NCBI RefSeq assembly: GCF_947486615.1
Contig: NZ_CANKUD010000001.1
Location: 1 to 64,000, forward strand
Source: an uncultured Modestobacter sp.
GTDB taxonomy: Bacteria; Actinomycetota; Actinomycetes; Mycobacteriales; Geodermatophilaceae
Direction: 5' to 3'
Length of the DNA: 64,000 nucleotides
Shown: positions 51,108 through 59,631 of the stretch, piece by piece
Layout of the letters: each line of letters opens with the position of its first letter
Numbering within the stretch: the first letter of the stretch is position 1
Translations under genes and position numbers: made by a program
The notes under the pieces: generated by a model
Database searches by the model: none
What the model saw: the letters and a program-made list of their open reading frames with translations, nothing else
What the model was told of the DNA's origin: nothing

Positions 51108-51518
51108 TCATCCCGCGGGACGGAAGACCGGGGCGGTGACCTCGTCGGTCAGCTCGCGGAACGCGACGGTAAGCGGCATGCCGATGCGCAACTCGTCGGG
51201 CGGGCAGTCGATCAGCTGGGTCATCACCCGGGGGCCCTCGTCCAGGTCCACGACGGCGGCGACATAGGGCAGCGCCTCGCGGAAGGGCGCGAGGTCGTTC
51301 ACGTAGACCGTGGAGTGGGTGTAGAGCGTCGCCCGGCCGCTGGCGTCCTCCCAGGCGACGTCCTCGCTCCAGCAGAACGGGCAGAACGGCCGCGGGTAGT
51401 GGTGCGCCCGGCCGCACGCGTTGCAGCGCGCGATGAGGAAGCGGCCCTGCTTGGCGGCGTCCCAGAAGGGACGGCTCTCATCCTCGATCGTGGGCAGGTC
51501 GTTGCGCGGTGCGGTCAT
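51108..51518 (-). CDS. DUF35 OB-fold/zinc-ribbon protein
   Basis: 136 residues with the ribbon CNAC-x11-CPFC at about 37-54 (ARCNACGRAHHYPR, PFCPFCWSED), then the OB fold (GRATLYTHSTVYVND, YVAAVVDLDEGPRVMTQ). It is the full-length DUF35 type that pairs with SCP-x thiolase-like proteins; candidate partner is the one at 47439. ATG 51518 is preferred over upstream starts because the extra N-terminal residues are arginine-rich and atypical. It lies between a crotonase gene and the SDR on one strand. Confidence 0.88.
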   Translation of the reverse strand: MTAPRNDLPTIEDESRPFWDAAKQGRFLIARCNACGRAHHYPRPFCPFCWSEDVAWEDASGRATLYTHSTVYVNDLAPFREALPYVAAVVDLDEGPRVMTQLIDCPPDELRIGMPLTVAFRELTDEVTAPVFRPAG

Positions 51519-51546
51519 CGCCGGGTCAGCTCCTCTCGGTGCACGC

Positions 51547-52377
51547 CTACCACCCTCGGTAGTCGGGGCTGCGGCGTTCCTTGAACGCCGCAACCCCTTC
51601 GCCGGAGTCGGCGGCGTAGGACTGGATCTCCTGGGCCATGCCCTCGTCGAGGAAGGCCGCCTCGCGGCTGACGTCCAGGGAGGTGTTGAACAGCTTCTTG
51701 GTCAGCGCGATCGCCGACGTCGGCGCGGTGGCCAGCCGGGCGGCGTACTCGGCGGTGGCCGCGGCGAGCTCGTCGGCGGGCACCACCTTGTTGACCAGCC
51801 CGAGCGCGAGCGCCTCGGCGGCGGGCAGCCGGTCACCGAAGAACGCCAGCTCCTTGGCCTTCTGGAGGCCGATCCGGCGGGGGAGCAGGTAGGCCCCGCC
51901 GGCGTCGACGACCAGCCCGCGCAGCACGAAGGACTCGATGAAGCTGGCCTGTTCGGAGGCGACGACCAGGTCGGCGGCGTAGGCGAGGTGCGCGCCCATG
52001 CCGGCGGCGACGCCCTGCACCGAGGCGATCACCGGCTTGCCGCAGTCGAGGATGGAGGTGACCAGCCGCTGCGCCCCGCCCATGATCTTGCGCATGGGGT
52101 CGCCGACCCGCTTCTCACCGCCGCCGCCGATGCCGCCGACGTCGGCGCCGGAGCAGAAGTGCTTGCCGTCGGCGGCCAGCACCACGACCCGGACGTCGGG
52201 GTCGCCGTCGGCCTCGGTGAACAGGCTGATCAGGGCGTTCCGCTGGTCGGCCCGGATGGCGTTGGCGGCCTCGGGGCGGTTCAACGTGATGGTCAGGACG
52301 CCGTCGGTCAGGTCCCGCAGGACGGTGCTGCCGATCGGGTCGGTGGTGTCCTGCTGGCTCTGGCTGACCGCGGTCAT
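51547..52377 (-). CDS. Enoyl-CoA hydratase/isomerase
   Basis: 276 residues: LTITLNRPEAANAIRADQR, oxyanion segment GKHFCSGADVGGIGG, VQGVAAGMGAHLAYAADLVV, GLVVDAGGAYLLPRRIGLQ and SREAAFLDEGMAQ. This is a standard crotonase, with Asp in place of the second hydratase Glu (VVDAGG), as in many EchA proteins and dienoyl-CoA isomerases. ATG 52377 overlaps the SDR stop (ATGA). Order on the minus strand: SDR 52374, this gene, DUF35, SDR 50134. Confidence 0.9.
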   Translation of the reverse strand: MTAVSQSQQDTTDPIGSTVLRDLTDGVLTITLNRPEAANAIRADQRNALISLFTEADGDPDVRVVVLAADGKHFCSGADVGGIGGGGEKRVGDPMRKIMGGAQRLVTSILDCGKPVIASVQGVAAGMGAHLAYAADLVVASEQASFIESFVLRGLVVDAGGAYLLPRRIGLQKAKELAFFGDRLPAAEALALGLVNKVVPADELAAATAEYAARLATAPTSAIALTKKLFNTSLDVSREAAFLDEGMAQEIQSYAADSGEGVAAFKERRSPDYRGW

Positions 52378-53147
52378 GCGCCGCTGCCGATCGCATCGCC
52401 GTTGATGCCGAAGCCGCCGTCCGCGGTCACCAGGGACCCGGTCACGAAGGCTGCCTCGTCCGACGCCAGCCAGGTGCACGCGTAGGCGATGTCCAGGGGG
52501 TGCCCCATCCGGGTCAGGTGTCCGGGCCCGGTGTGGTGCCCGGAGTCACCCCCGGGGCTGACCACGCGACCGACGATGACCGCGTTGGCCCGGATGCCGT
52601 CCTCGGCGCCCTCGACGGCCAGCGTCCGGGTGATCGAGTTGACCCCGCCCTTCGCCGTCCCGTACGCGCCCAGCCCCTTGTAGCCCCGCTCGGACTGCCC
52701 GGACGAGATGTTGATGATCGATGCGTTGCCAGAGCCGGCGAGGTGCGGCCAGGCGTACTTCGAGGCCCAGAAGACGTTCCCGGTCAGCGTCCCCAGCAGG
52801 ATCGAGTCCCACTCCGCGGTCGTGTACTGGTGCAACGGCTTGAAGTTCTGCACCACCAGGTCGGTGGGGGCGGCGTTGTTCACCAGGGTGGTGAGCCCGC
52901 CGAAGTGCTCGGCCGCGGCGTCGAGCGCCTCGTGCACGCTGTCCTCGTCGGTCACGTCCAGCGGGAAGAACTTCGCCTCCCCACCCGCCTCCTGGATCCG
53001 GGCGACGACCTTCTCCCCCTTGGCCACGGTCCGGCTTGCGACGGCGACCTTGGCGCCCTCGGAGGCGTAGTGCTCGGCGATCGAGCGGCCGATGCCGCGC
53101 GTGGAGCCGGAGACGAACGCGATCTTGCCGGCGAGGCGATTGCCCAT
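52374..53147 (-). CDS. Short-chain dehydrogenase/reductase
   Basis: 257 residues: IAFVSGSTRGIGRSIAEHYA (TGxxxGIG with Ser for Thr), VNNAAPTDLV, catalytic Ser in NISSGQSERGYKGL, YGTAKGGVN and VTADGGFGING at the end. A classical NAD(P)-dependent SDR, substrate unknown. AGAGGA stands before ATG 53147. It overlaps the crotonase gene and follows the P450 gene by 47 bp on the same strand, so all probably belong to the operon running from 57172 down to 50134. Confidence 0.9.
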   Translation of the reverse strand: MGNRLAGKIAFVSGSTRGIGRSIAEHYASEGAKVAVASRTVAKGEKVVARIQEAGGEAKFFPLDVTDEDSVHEALDAAAEHFGGLTTLVNNAAPTDLVVQNFKPLHQYTTAEWDSILLGTLTGNVFWASKYAWPHLAGSGNASIINISSGQSERGYKGLGAYGTAKGGVNSITRTLAVEGAEDGIRANAVIVGRVVSPGGDSGHHTGPGHLTRMGHPLDIAYACTWLASDEAAFVTGSLVTADGGFGINGDAIGSGA

Positions 53148-53194
53148 CGTTGGGGTCCTCTGTTCGGTGTCGGGTGGGGCGGTGAGCGGGCGGA

Positions 53195-54475
53195 TCAGAG
53201 CGCCGTGGGCGTGAAGCGCGCAGGCAGGTGCTTGATGCCGTGGATGAAGTTGGACCGCAGGTACTCGGGCTCCGCCGCCGCCTCGATGTCGGGCAGGGCG
53301 GTGAGGATCTCCTGGAACGCGACGCCGATCTCCAGGCGGGCGAGGTGGGCGCCGAGGCAGAAGTGGGGGCCGGGCGCGCCGAAGGCAATGTGCGGGTTGG
53401 GGCTGCGCCGTACGTCGAAGGCGTCTCCGTCGGCGAACACGGACTCGTCCCGGTTGGCCGAGCCGTACCAGAGCACGACCTTGTCGCCCTCGCGGAACTC
53501 CTTGTCCCCGAGACGCACGCCGTCCTGGGTGACGGTGCGTCGCATGTGCACCACGGGGGAGGCCCAGCGGACGATCTCCTCGACCGCCGTGGGGGTCACG
53601 CCGGCCAGGTCATCGGCCCAGATCCGCCGCTGGTCGGGGTTCTGGGTCAACGCGACCAGGCCATGGGAGATGGCGTTGCGGGTGGTCTCGTTGCCGGCCC
53701 CCACGAGCAGGATGAAGAAGGAGGCCAGCTCCTCGGTGGTGAGGTTCTCCTCGGTCGAGGCGGCCACCAGCCTGCTGATCAGGTCGTCCTGGGGGTTCTT
53801 GATCCGTGCGTCCGCCAGCTCCCGGAGCAGCTCGGCCATCTCGTTGGCCGCCGACATCAGCGCGGTGGCCACCCCGCGGGGCGACTGGTCGGCCACGTAC
53901 TCGGGGTCGCTGGCGCCGAGCACGGCGTTGGTCTTGTCGAAGATGAATTGCTCGGCGCTGCGGGGGATGCCCATCAGGTCGTCGACGACCCGCAGCGGGA
54001 GCAGCGCGGCGACCTCGGTGACGAAGTCGCACTCCCCGCGCCCGGCGACCTCGGTGAGGATCTCCCGGGTGGTGGCCGCCACCTGACCGCGCATCGCCTC
54101 CATGTTCTTCGCGGTGAACCCGCGGGCGACGATCTTCCGCAGCCGGGCGTGCTCGGGGTTGTCCATGGAGATGAACGAGCCGAAGAACTCCCGCAGGTGC
54201 GGCGGCTGGTCGAAGATGTTGACGCCCTCGCCGCTGCAGAACTCGTCAGGCCGCTTGCTCACCTCCACCACGTCGGCGTACCGGGTGACGGCGTGGAAGC
54301 CCCGGCCGCGGGGGGTGCCCTCCAGGTCCTGCTCGGGGAAGAACGGTAGGTCCTCGGCGGCGCGGAACCGGGCGAACGCCGCGTTGCGTTCCGGCGCGGG
54401 ACGGGTCCACCAGTCCAGGTCGTCGAGCTGGACGTCGGGGGCGGGTGCGCTGTCGGTGCTGATGACGCTGGTCAT
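53195..54475 (-). CDS. Cytochrome P450 (CYP125/CYP142-like general type)
   Basis: 426 residues. The I-helix oxygen-activation motif is LLVGAGNETTRNAISHG, the ExxR motif is in EEIVRWASPV, and the haem-binding loop is FGAPGPHFCLGAHLARLE with axial Cys about 373. The length and the FISMDNPEHARLRKIVARGF segment are those of bacterial soluble P450s; subfamily assignment by eye is tentative. Such enzymes hydroxylate terminal or side-chain carbons of steroids and branched alkanes. Electron partners could be the ferredoxin at 36871 and the reductase at 14134. The alcohol dehydrogenase gene is 25 bp upstream, a logical next step. Confidence 0.94.
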   Translation of the reverse strand: MTSVISTDSAPAPDVQLDDLDWWTRPAPERNAAFARFRAAEDLPFFPEQDLEGTPRGRGFHAVTRYADVVEVSKRPDEFCSGEGVNIFDQPPHLREFFGSFISMDNPEHARLRKIVARGFTAKNMEAMRGQVAATTREILTEVAGRGECDFVTEVAALLPLRVVDDLMGIPRSAEQFIFDKTNAVLGASDPEYVADQSPRGVATALMSAANEMAELLRELADARIKNPQDDLISRLVAASTEENLTTEELASFFILLVGAGNETTRNAISHGLVALTQNPDQRRIWADDLAGVTPTAVEEIVRWASPVVHMRRTVTQDGVRLGDKEFREGDKVVLWYGSANRDESVFADGDAFDVRRSPNPHIAFGAPGPHFCLGAHLARLEIGVAFQEILTALPDIEAAAEPEYLRSNFIHGIKHLPARFTPTAL

Positions 54476-54500
54476 GGTGTATCTCCCGGTGGGGGAGCGC

Positions 54501-55625
54501 TCAGGCCTGGAGCGCGGGATAGGTGAGGACTCCACGGAGGTTGCGTCCGGCCCGCATGTCCGCGTAGCCGTCGTTGACCCCCTCGAGGGGATAGGTGCGG
54601 GAGACCATCGAGTCCAGGTCCACCTGCCCACGGCCCCACAGCTCCAGGAGCTTGGGGATGTCGGCCCGGGCGTTCGCCGAGCCGTAGAGTGTGCCGACGA
54701 TCTGCTTCTCGCTGAGCGTCAGGTCCATCAGGCTGACGTCGATGGACGTCTCCGCGGCCCGGTGGATGTTGGTGACCACGACGCGCCCCCGCTTGGCCGT
54801 CATCCGCAGCGCCGACTTGATCAGATGGCCTTCGCCGACGCCCATGGCGCAGATGAAGCGGTCGGCGCCGCGGCTCCAGGTGGCCTCGGCGACGACCTCC
54901 GGCGCCTCCTCCCAGGAGGAGGCCACGTGGGTGGCGCCGAACTCGAGCGCCTTGTCCTTCTTCGAGTCGTTCGGGTCGATGGCGACGATCACCTTGGCGC
55001 CGGCGAGCCGGGCACCCTGGATCGCGGCCGCGCCGATCCCGCCCACCCCGGCGACGACGACGGCGTCGCCCGGGCGGATGTCGGCGGCGTAGACGGCCGA
55101 TCCCCAGCCGGTGATGAAACCGCAGCCGAGCAGGCACGCCTTGTCCAGCGGGAACTGCGGCTCGATCTTCACGCAGCTGGCCTCGTGCACCACCGTGTGG
55201 TGGGCGAAGGAGCCGATCAGGCAGGCGGTGGCGAGGTCTTGGCCGCGCGCGTGGTGGCGGGCGGTGCCGTCGGAGATCTGCCGGCCGGTGTAGAGCCGGG
55301 CGCCCAGGTCGCACAGGCTCTGGTGCCCGGTCGAGCAGGACGGGCAGCGACCGCACGAGGGCATGAAGCTGAAGACGACGTGGTCACCGGGGGCCAGCCA
55401 GGAGACCCCAGGGCCGACCTGCTTGACCACGCCGGCGCCCTCGTGGCCGCCGATGCACGGCAGCCGGAAGGGCATGTCGCCGGTGACGATGTGCTCGTCG
55501 GAGTGGCACATCCCGGAGGCGTGCAGCTCGACGAGGACCTCCTGGTCCTTGGGCTCGTCGAGCTCGACGTCCTCTATGGACCACGGGGTGTTGCGCTCCC
55601 AGAGCACGGCTGCCTTGGTCTGCAC
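54501..55625 (-). CDS. NDMA-dependent-type zinc alcohol dehydrogenase (mycofactocin-linked, Rxyl_3153 family)
   Basis: 374 residues: KAAVLWERNTPWSIEDVELD, catalytic-zinc Cys/His in ASGMCHSDEHIV and GGHEGAGVV, structural-zinc cysteines in CGRCPSCSTGHQSLC, LLGCGFITGWGSAVYAADI and GVGGIGAAAIQGARLAGA. From memory this matches TIGR03989, a medium-chain dehydrogenase group with tightly bound NAD that depends on mycofactocin. It would oxidise a primary alcohol, such as the P450 product, to the aldehyde. GTG 55625 is inferred. The aldehyde dehydrogenase gene lies upstream. Confidence 0.92.
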   Translation of the reverse strand: MQTKAAVLWERNTPWSIEDVELDEPKDQEVLVELHASGMCHSDEHIVTGDMPFRLPCIGGHEGAGVVKQVGPGVSWLAPGDHVVFSFMPSCGRCPSCSTGHQSLCDLGARLYTGRQISDGTARHHARGQDLATACLIGSFAHHTVVHEASCVKIEPQFPLDKACLLGCGFITGWGSAVYAADIRPGDAVVVAGVGGIGAAAIQGARLAGAKVIVAIDPNDSKKDKALEFGATHVASSWEEAPEVVAEATWSRGADRFICAMGVGEGHLIKSALRMTAKRGRVVVTNIHRAAETSIDVSLMDLTLSEKQIVGTLYGSANARADIPKLLELWGRGQVDLDSMVSRTYPLEGVNDGYADMRAGRNLRGVLTYPALQA

Positions 55626-55650
55626 AGGGGTCCTTCCTTCCTGCTGGTGG

Positions 55651-55669
55651 CCGGGCCGGAAGGGCCCGG
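55651..55669 (-). terminator. Hairpin between the aldehyde and alcohol dehydrogenase genes
   Basis: CCGGGCC, 5-nt loop GGAAG, GGCCCGG in the 80-bp gap. It may attenuate transcription after the aldehyde dehydrogenase gene or act as a leader element of the alcohol dehydrogenase gene. Confidence 0.35.
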
Positions 55670-55705
55670 GGGAGCGGCGCCCCGGGTGGCGGCGCCGCCG
55701 GATGG

Positions 55706-57172
55706 TCAGGCGGCCGTGGTCGAGCGCGGCCGGGGCATGATCACCGACTGGAGCTCGGTGTAGGCGCTGAAGGCCTCGGGGCCGCCCTCGCGCCCGATCC
55801 CGGAGTGCTTGAAGCCGCCGAAGGGGCTGCCGAGGTCGAGCGGGGCGGCGGAGTTGACCGAGATCGACCCGGTGCGCACCCGGCCGGCGACGGCCACCCC
55901 GCGCTCGGGGTCGCCGGTCCAGACACTGCCGGCCAGCCCGTACTCGGAGTCGTTGGCGATCGCCACCGCGTCGGCCTCGTCGTCGTAGGGGATCACCACG
56001 GCGACCGGGCCGAAGACCTCCTCGCGGGCGATCCGCATGCCGTTGTCCACGCCGGCGAAGACGGTTGGCTGGACGTACCAGCCCCGCGGCTGGTCCGCCG
56101 GACGGCCGCCGCCGGTCACCGGGCGCGCGCCCTCGCCGACCGCGGCCGCCAGGTGCCCGAGCACGCTCTCCCGCGCCCGCCGGGACACCAGCGGACCGAT
56201 CTCGGTCGCCGGGTCCGCAGGGTCGCCGACGGACAACTCGCCGACCCGGGCGGCCAGCGCGTCGACCACATCGGCGTAGCGGTCGCGGGGGGCTAGGATC
56301 CGGGTCTGGGAGACACAGATCTGCCCGTTGTTGGCCATCGAGCCGGTGACCAGGCCGTCCAGCAGCCGGCGATCGAGCTCGACGTCGTCGAGCAGGATCG
56401 CCGCGGACTTGCCGCCGAGCTCGAGGGTGCAGCGGCGCACATCGGCCCCGCACAGGGCGCCGATGCGCCGGCCGACCGCGGTCGACCCGGTGAAACTCAC
56501 CTTGTCCACGCCGGGGTGGCGCACCAGGTGCTCACTGGCCTCGGCACCGGCCGGGACGATGTTCACCACGCCGTCGGGCAGCCCGGCCTCCAACACGGCC
56601 TCGGCCAGCAGGTAGGCGTCCAGCGGCGCCTCGGGGGAGGGCTTGAGGACGACGGTGCAGCCCGCGGCCAACGCCGGGGCCAGCTTCAGGGCCGCCACGA
56701 ACAGCGGTGCGTTCCACGGGACGATGGCCGCCACGACCCCCACCGGGAGCTGCCGGACGCGCACCGTGGTGCCGAAGGCGCCGCGCCGGTCGCTCTCCCA
56801 CGGGTGGGTCTCAGCCAGCCGGGTGTACGTGTCCAGCACCGCGGTCGCGACGCCGACCTGCCCGATCGTCGCCCACGCGCGGGGGCTGCCCACCTGGGTG
56901 CTGATGAGGTCGGCGAACTCCTCGCTGCGGCGCTTCACCGCAACGGACAACCGGCCCAGGGCGGCGGCCCGCTCGGCCGGGGCGAGCCACGGCCACTCGC
57001 CGCGGTCGAAGGCCAGCCGAGCAGCGGCGACGGCGGCGTCGATGTCGGCGGGGGAGCCGTCGGGCACCCGTCCGATCAGCTCTTCGGTGGTGGGGGAGAC
57101 CACGTCGATGACTGCTCCGATGGCGGGCTCCCGCCAGGAGCCGCCGATGAAGAGGTCACCGTGGATGCGCAA
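55706..57172 (-). CDS. Aldehyde dehydrogenase (NAD-dependent)
   Basis: 488 residues: AIVPWNAPLFVAALKLAPAL, FTGSTAVGRRIG, LELGGKSAAIL, catalytic Cys in NNGQICVSQTR, EEVFGPVAVV and SPFGGFKHSGIGREGG. I start at TTG 57172, which has AGGAAGG at ideal spacing and gives the usual N-terminus (RIHGDLFIGGSW); the longer frame from 57244 would run through operator-like site 6. It heads the minus-strand run ALDH, alcohol dehydrogenase, P450, SDR, crotonase, DUF35, SDR, an order suited to terminal oxidation of a side chain followed by beta-oxidation. Confidence 0.92.
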   Translation of the reverse strand: MRIHGDLFIGGSWREPAIGAVIDVVSPTTEELIGRVPDGSPADIDAAVAAARLAFDRGEWPWLAPAERAAALGRLSVAVKRRSEEFADLISTQVGSPRAWATIGQVGVATAVLDTYTRLAETHPWESDRRGAFGTTVRVRQLPVGVVAAIVPWNAPLFVAALKLAPALAAGCTVVLKPSPEAPLDAYLLAEAVLEAGLPDGVVNIVPAGAEASEHLVRHPGVDKVSFTGSTAVGRRIGALCGADVRRCTLELGGKSAAILLDDVELDRRLLDGLVTGSMANNGQICVSQTRILAPRDRYADVVDALAARVGELSVGDPADPATEIGPLVSRRARESVLGHLAAAVGEGARPVTGGGRPADQPRGWYVQPTVFAGVDNGMRIAREEVFGPVAVVIPYDDEADAVAIANDSEYGLAGSVWTGDPERGVAVAGRVRTGSISVNSAAPLDLGSPFGGFKHSGIGREGGPEAFSAYTELQSVIMPRPRSTTAA

Positions 57173-57225
57173 CGGGTGCCTTCCTGAGAGTTGTCCGGGT
57201 GCCGTCGTCCGCACCCCGCGTCCGG

Positions 57226-57243
57226 ATTCTGACTGGTGTGTCA
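57226..57243. promoter_or_regulatory. Operator-like site 6 before the aldehyde dehydrogenase operon
   Basis: ATTCTGAC-TGGTGT-GTCA on the plus strand, a full consensus match. It lies 54-71 bp upstream of TTG 57172, between the stop of the F420 oxidoreductase gene and the aldehyde dehydrogenase gene. Confidence 0.65.
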
Positions 57244-57262
57244 CCAGAGTGCAACGATCGGC

Positions 57263-58348
57263 TCAGGCAGGTCCGGCCGGTCCGGCGGACGACGGCTCGC
57301 TGAAGTGCGCGACCGTCGTCCCGAGGTACTCCGGCGTGCTCCCGTGCAGCACCAGCTCGTCGGCGCCGGCGTCGAGGTAGTCGTGCAACCGCGCGGCGCA
57401 CCCGGCGGCCGAGCCAACCGCCGCAGCGCTGGTAAGCCACGATGCCGGCAGGGTCAGACTGACCTCGCGCAGCTGGTCGCGGGTGAAAACGCTGTCGGCT
57501 GCGCCGCGCAGCCCAACCATCAGCGGATGCGAGCGCAGGGCCCCCAGCGCGTCGACGTCCCAGTCGTTGGCGGTGACCAGGTTCTCGCCGAAGCCGGGAA
57601 TCTGGAAGTAGGTGACGGCGCGCGCGCCGACGACCTCCAGCTCCTCCCGGGCGGTCAGCTCCGGCGCGGTGACCACGGTCGCGTAGACCCGCACCGTGGC
57701 CGGGTCCCGGCCGGCCTCCTCGGCCGCGCGCCGCACGACCGCAGCCTGGCGGGAGACGGCCTCGGGGGTGAGGAAGGGGTGCAGCAGCACCCCGTCGAAG
57801 TGGGCGCCGGCCAGTGCCAGGCTCTTGGGCCCGATCGCGGCGAACACCAGCGGGGGCGGCGGTGCGTCGGGCAGGTCGCTGAGCCGCATCGCCGGGAACT
57901 CGCCGGCCGGGCCGGAGTAGGACACCTTCTCGCCTCGGCACAGCCGGCGCAGGATGTCGGCGGAGTCGACGAGCATCTGGTTGGTCGCCTGCGGCAGGCC
58001 GACGGCCTTCCACATCGCCGCCACCGAACGGCCGAAGCCGAGCACCATCCGGCCGCCGGTGAGGGCCTGGGCGGTCATGGCCATGGAGGCCAGGACCGCC
58101 GGGTGGCGAACCTGGAAGTGGGTGATGCCGGAGGCGATCTTCAGCGTGTCGGTGGCCTGGCCCAGGGCGCCGGCCAAGACGGCGATGTCCTTGGTGCCCC
58201 ACCGCTCGCTGAGCCAGACGGTGCCCAGCCCGATCTGCTCGGCGACCCGGGCCTGGCCGATCGCCGGGCGCGGGTCGGGGACCCGGCCGGGCAGCACGTA
58301 GGCGCCAAGAGAGGTGCGGACATCGCGCGCAGCTGTGAGGGTCACCAC
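57263..58348 (-). CDS. LLM-class F420-dependent oxidoreductase
   Basis: About 361 residues of the luciferase-like monooxygenase superfamily: VAEQIGLGTVWLSERWGTKD, ASGITHFQVRHPAVLASMAM, GRMVLGFGRSV, PLVFAAIGPKSLALAGAHFDG and DAGADELVLHG at the end. GITHFQVRHP and GFGRS are typical of F420-dependent members rather than of FMN monooxygenases. The reaction is unknown (hydride transfer to or from F420). GTG 58348 or GTG 58345 is the start; there is no room for an SD because operator-like site 7 begins at 58352, so the mRNA is probably leaderless. Confidence 0.88.
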   Translation of the reverse strand: MVTLTAARDVRTSLGAYVLPGRVPDPRPAIGQARVAEQIGLGTVWLSERWGTKDIAVLAGALGQATDTLKIASGITHFQVRHPAVLASMAMTAQALTGGRMVLGFGRSVAAMWKAVGLPQATNQMLVDSADILRRLCRGEKVSYSGPAGEFPAMRLSDLPDAPPPPLVFAAIGPKSLALAGAHFDGVLLHPFLTPEAVSRQAAVVRRAAEEAGRDPATVRVYATVVTAPELTAREELEVVGARAVTYFQIPGFGENLVTANDWDVDALGALRSHPLMVGLRGAADSVFTRDQLREVSLTLPASWLTSAAAVGSAAGCAARLHDYLDAGADELVLHGSTPEYLGTTVAHFSEPSSAGPAGPA

Positions 58349-58351
58349 CGC

Positions 58352-58369
58352 ATTCTGACAGTAGTGTCG
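58352..58369. promoter_or_regulatory. Operator-like site 7 between the F420 oxidoreductase and phosphotransferase genes
   Basis: ATTCTGAC-AGTAGT-GTCG, 3 bp from the minus-strand start codon and 61 bp before the plus-strand one. On the minus strand CAGAAT next to the start could be the -10, so the dyad would cover the core promoter. Confidence 0.6.
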
Positions 58370-58430
58370 GGTCACGTCACGGGTGGTCCGCATCGGAGGG
58401 GCCACCGCGTCCCCTGAGCCGGAGGTCCGC

Positions 58431-59516
58431 ATGCCGGAGTCCCCCCACCGCGACCTGGCGGCCACCAGTGCCGCGCTCGGTCCACTGCTCGCCGCCCAGC
58501 TGGGCGTCGACGACGTCGAGGTGTCCGCGCTGGTGCTGCCGAAGGCCGGGTACTCGAACGAGACGATCATGTTCACCGCGGCCTGGCAGGGTCCCGACGG
58601 GCACCGCGTGCAGGACCTGGTGCTGCGCATCGAGCCGACCGGCCACCAGCTGTTCGTCCAGCCCGACGCCCTCGCGCAGGCCGCGGTGATGCGCGGCCTG
58701 GCCGGGCACCCGGGCGTCCCGGTGCCCCGGATCTGGCTGACCTCCGCCGACCGGAGTCTGTTCGGCGCTCCCTTCTACGTGATGGAGCGCCGGCCCGGGC
58801 GGGTGCCCGCCGACGTCCCGAGCTACCACCGCGCGGGCTGGTTCGTGGACCTGCCGCCGGAGGAGCGGGCCCGGGCGCACGACGCGGGGCTGGCCGCACT
58901 CGCCGCGCTACACCGGGTCGACCCCGCCCACGGACTCGGATTCCTCGTCGCCGGCAGCGACACTGTTAGCCCGGGGACTGCGCTGGACCGGCACCTGGCC
59001 CAGTTGGTGCGCTGGAACGAGTGGTGCGGCTCCAGCCGCCGGTTCGGGCCGGACGTCCTCGACGCCGCGATGGAACACCTGCTGGGCAACCGACCCGACG
59101 ACCCCGCCGCCGGGGTCGTCTGGGGGGACGCCCGGGTGGGCAACATGATCTTCGCCGACGACCTGTCGGTCAGCGCGATGCTGGACTGGGAGGCGGCCAC
59201 GGTGGGGCCGCCGGGGATCGACCTCGGCTGGTGGCTGATGTTCGAGGATTACCTGTGCGAGGCGCAGGGGCTGCAGCGGCTGCCCGGTGTGCCCGACCGG
59301 GCGGCGACGATCGCCCGGTACCAGGAGCTCGGCGGTGCCGAGATCGCCCACGTGGACTGGTACGAGCTGCTGGCCTGCGTGGTGATGGCCCTCATCGGCA
59401 GCCGGCTGGCGGACCTGCTGGTCAGCTCGGGACAGGCGCCCGAGGAGGTCGCCCGGAAGTACCCGGAGCGCTCGGTGCGGATGGCTGCCCGACTGCTCGC
59501 GGGGCCGGGTCGATGA
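58431..59516 (+). CDS. Aminoglycoside-phosphotransferase-fold protein of the FadE36-like type
   Basis: 361 residues with a kinase-like fold: VLPKAGYSNETIMFTAAW (nucleotide loop), LRIEPTGHQLF, FYVMERRPGRVP hinge, catalytic loop WGDARVGNMIF (Trp where classical enzymes have His, Asp and Asn kept) and MLDWEAATVGPPGIDLGWW for metal binding. In mycobacteria, relatives are labelled FadE36 though they are not dehydrogenases. They recur in lipid and steroid catabolic clusters; the substrate, possibly a hydroxyl or CoA-linked alcohol, is unknown. GGAGG precedes ATG 58431. Shares operator-like site 7 with the divergent F420 gene. Confidence 0.85.
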   Translation: MPESPHRDLAATSAALGPLLAAQLGVDDVEVSALVLPKAGYSNETIMFTAAWQGPDGHRVQDLVLRIEPTGHQLFVQPDALAQAAVMRGLAGHPGVPVPRIWLTSADRSLFGAPFYVMERRPGRVPADVPSYHRAGWFVDLPPEERARAHDAGLAALAALHRVDPAHGLGFLVAGSDTVSPGTALDRHLAQLVRWNEWCGSSRRFGPDVLDAAMEHLLGNRPDDPAAGVVWGDARVGNMIFADDLSVSAMLDWEAATVGPPGIDLGWWLMFEDYLCEAQGLQRLPGVPDRAATIARYQELGGAEIAHVDWYELLACVVMALIGSRLADLLVSSGQAPEEVARKYPERSVRMAARLLAGPGR

Positions 59517-59562
59517 GCTGGCACGGGCACCCGGAGCGGCCGCCGGGGGCTGCTAGGGTCCG

Positions 59563-59579
59563 TTTCTGACACGCCGTCA
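59563..59579. promoter_or_regulatory. Operator-like site 8 before the igr-like operon
   Basis: TTTCTGAC-ACGCC-GTCA, same half-sites but a 5-bp spacer. TAGGGT at 59554-59559 could be the -10 element just upstream. The operon's first start codon is 53 bp downstream. Confidence 0.55.
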
Positions 59580-59631
59580 CTCGCTTCTCGAGGCCGCGTG
59601 CCACCCGGAGTGCTACTGCAAGGGAGCAGTC

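Noticed and set aside
57172..57244. Extended N-terminus of the aldehyde dehydrogenase from 57244
   Set aside because: It would run through operator-like site 6 and gives an atypical N-terminus; TTG 57172 has a clear SD.
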